A stretch of 5,838 nt of DNA from Draconibacterium orientale (GTDB taxonomy: Bacteria > Bacteroidota > Bacteroidia > Bacteroidales > UBA12170), in NCBI GenBank assembly GCA_020718315.1, contig DYSK01000117.1:1-5838 (forward strand), in the 5' to 3' direction. Of this stretch, positions 5,500 through 5,838 are shown piece by piece. Positions within the stretch are counted from its first letter, which is position 1. Every line of letters begins with the position of its first letter. A program made the translations under genes and the position numbers. The notes under the pieces were generated by a model. That model was not told the origin of the DNA. It saw nothing but the letters and a program-made list of their open reading frames with translations, and ran no database searches.

Positions 5500-5504
5500 T
5501 ATTT

Positions 5505-5537
5505 TTTCTACTCTGTGAATGATTTAAAATTAATTTG
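5505..5537 (+). promoter_or_regulatory. Weak candidate promoter for the LOG-family gene
   Basis: TTTC (5505-5508) and TTAATTTG (5530-5537), 21 bases apart, match the Bacteroidota consensus at 3 of 4 and 5 of 6 fixed positions. It would lie back to back with the operon promoter and give a 5' untranslated region of about 40 bases. A second candidate, TTTG at 5534 with TAATTTTA at 5554, has a spacing of only 16 bases. Neither is convincing alone in such AT-rich sequence. Confidence 0.25.
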
Positions 5538-5581
5538 CGAATACTATTTTAGCTAATTTTACTCGAACAAATAAAAAGCAG

Positions 5582-5838
5582 ATGAATACAATTGATGAAG
5601 AAAATATAAAACACGCGATGAGTGGACAAACCTGGACGGAAATAAAAGCCCAAGATTCCTGGTCTATTTTTAAAATAATGAGTGAGTTTGTAGATGGTTT
5701 TGAAACTTTGAGTAAAATAGGTCCTTGTGTTTCTATATTTGGATCGGCCCGAACAAAGCCAGGTCACGAATTTTATCAAACAGCAGTAGACACAGCTTAT
5801 CTACTGACAAAAAAAGGATTTGGAGTCATAACAGGTGG
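5582..5838 (+). CDS. LOG-family (TIGR00730-like) Rossmann-fold protein, N-terminal part
   Basis: The frame opens at ATG 5582 and runs off the right edge after 85 full codons, with no stop. It is the only in-frame ATG after the upstream stop at 5531, and is preceded by an A-rich stretch typical of starts in this window. Residues 18-43 (WTEIKAQDSW, then IFKIMSEFVDGFETL) form a helical lead-in, followed by VSIFGSART (50-58), the first Rossmann strand and loop of the LOG/lysine-decarboxylase-like family, and FGVITGG (80-86), which normally continues into a GGGPGIM-type nucleotide-binding loop just outside the window. Some family members are cytokinin riboside 5'-monophosphate phosphoribohydrolases that cleave nucleoside monophosphates; the Bacteroidota members are mostly uncharacterised. 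The PGGxGTxxE catalytic motif lies beyond the window and cannot be checked. It is divergent from the aromatic operon. Confidence 0.85.
   Translation, partial: MNTIDEENIKHAMSGQTWTEIKAQDSWSIFKIMSEFVDGFETLSKIGPCVSIFGSARTKPGHEFYQTAVDTAYLLTKKGFGVITG

Noticed and set aside
5549..5779. A 76-codon open frame on the minus strand
   Set aside because: It is antisense to the start of the LOG-family gene, whose plus-strand frame has clear family motifs. The minus-strand protein shows no recognisable domain.

Overview
The window reads as a chromosomal segment of a member of the Bacteroidota. Three things point there: a near-consensus Bacteroidota promoter (TTTG, 19 bases, TACTTTTG); a DAHP synthase with a C-terminal AroQ chorismate mutase domain, an architecture typical of that phylum; and start codons preceded by A-rich sequence, mostly without a Shine-Dalgarno motif. 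Base composition is moderately AT-rich and looks uniform. I see no insertion sequence, phage gene, tRNA, rRNA or CRISPR array. I cannot name a genus.

Layout. Bases 1-839 (+) are the C-terminal part of uvrA. Its 3' end overlaps by 13 bases the 3' end of a convergent four-gene operon on the minus strand. In transcription order the operon is: class I/II aminotransferase (5197-4031), prephenate dehydrogenase tyrA (4029-3181), bifunctional DAHP synthase/chorismate mutase (3184-2087) and EPSP synthase aroA (2083-827). Junctions are +1, -4 (ATGA overlap) and +3 bases, so the genes are almost certainly co-transcribed and partly coupled in translation. At the right edge the first 85 codons of a LOG-family (TIGR00730-like) Rossmann-fold protein run divergently on the plus strand from 5582.

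The notable part is the intergenic stretch 5198-5581. On the minus strand, between the promoter (5469-5499) and the aminotransferase start, there are two consecutive attenuator modules that ORF calling misses because they are so short. Module 1 has a 17-codon leader peptide, MMTTYTYSYFYYWFRTP (5460-5407; five Tyr, two Phe, one Trp), then a hairpin with a U-tract (5377-5341). Module 2 has a 16-codon leader peptide, MMAHCEFFYGFYYYLE (5330-5280; four Tyr, three Phe), then a second hairpin with a U-tract (5249-5220). A 9-bp antiterminator pairing competes with the second hairpin and starts on the base after the leader stop codon. The arrangement fits ribosome-mediated transcription attenuation, doubled in series and tuned to the aromatic amino acids made by the operon.

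How the genes work together. DAHP synthase commits PEP and erythrose 4-phosphate to the shikimate pathway. AroA makes EPSP, the precursor of chorismate. The fused mutase converts chorismate to prephenate, TyrA makes 4-hydroxyphenylpyruvate, and the aminotransferase probably completes tyrosine (and perhaps phenylalanine). No prephenate dehydratase (pheA) lies in the window. TyrA has no ACT domain and the DAHP synthase has no N-terminal regulatory extension, so the tandem RNA attenuators and the fused mutase domain are the visible control points.
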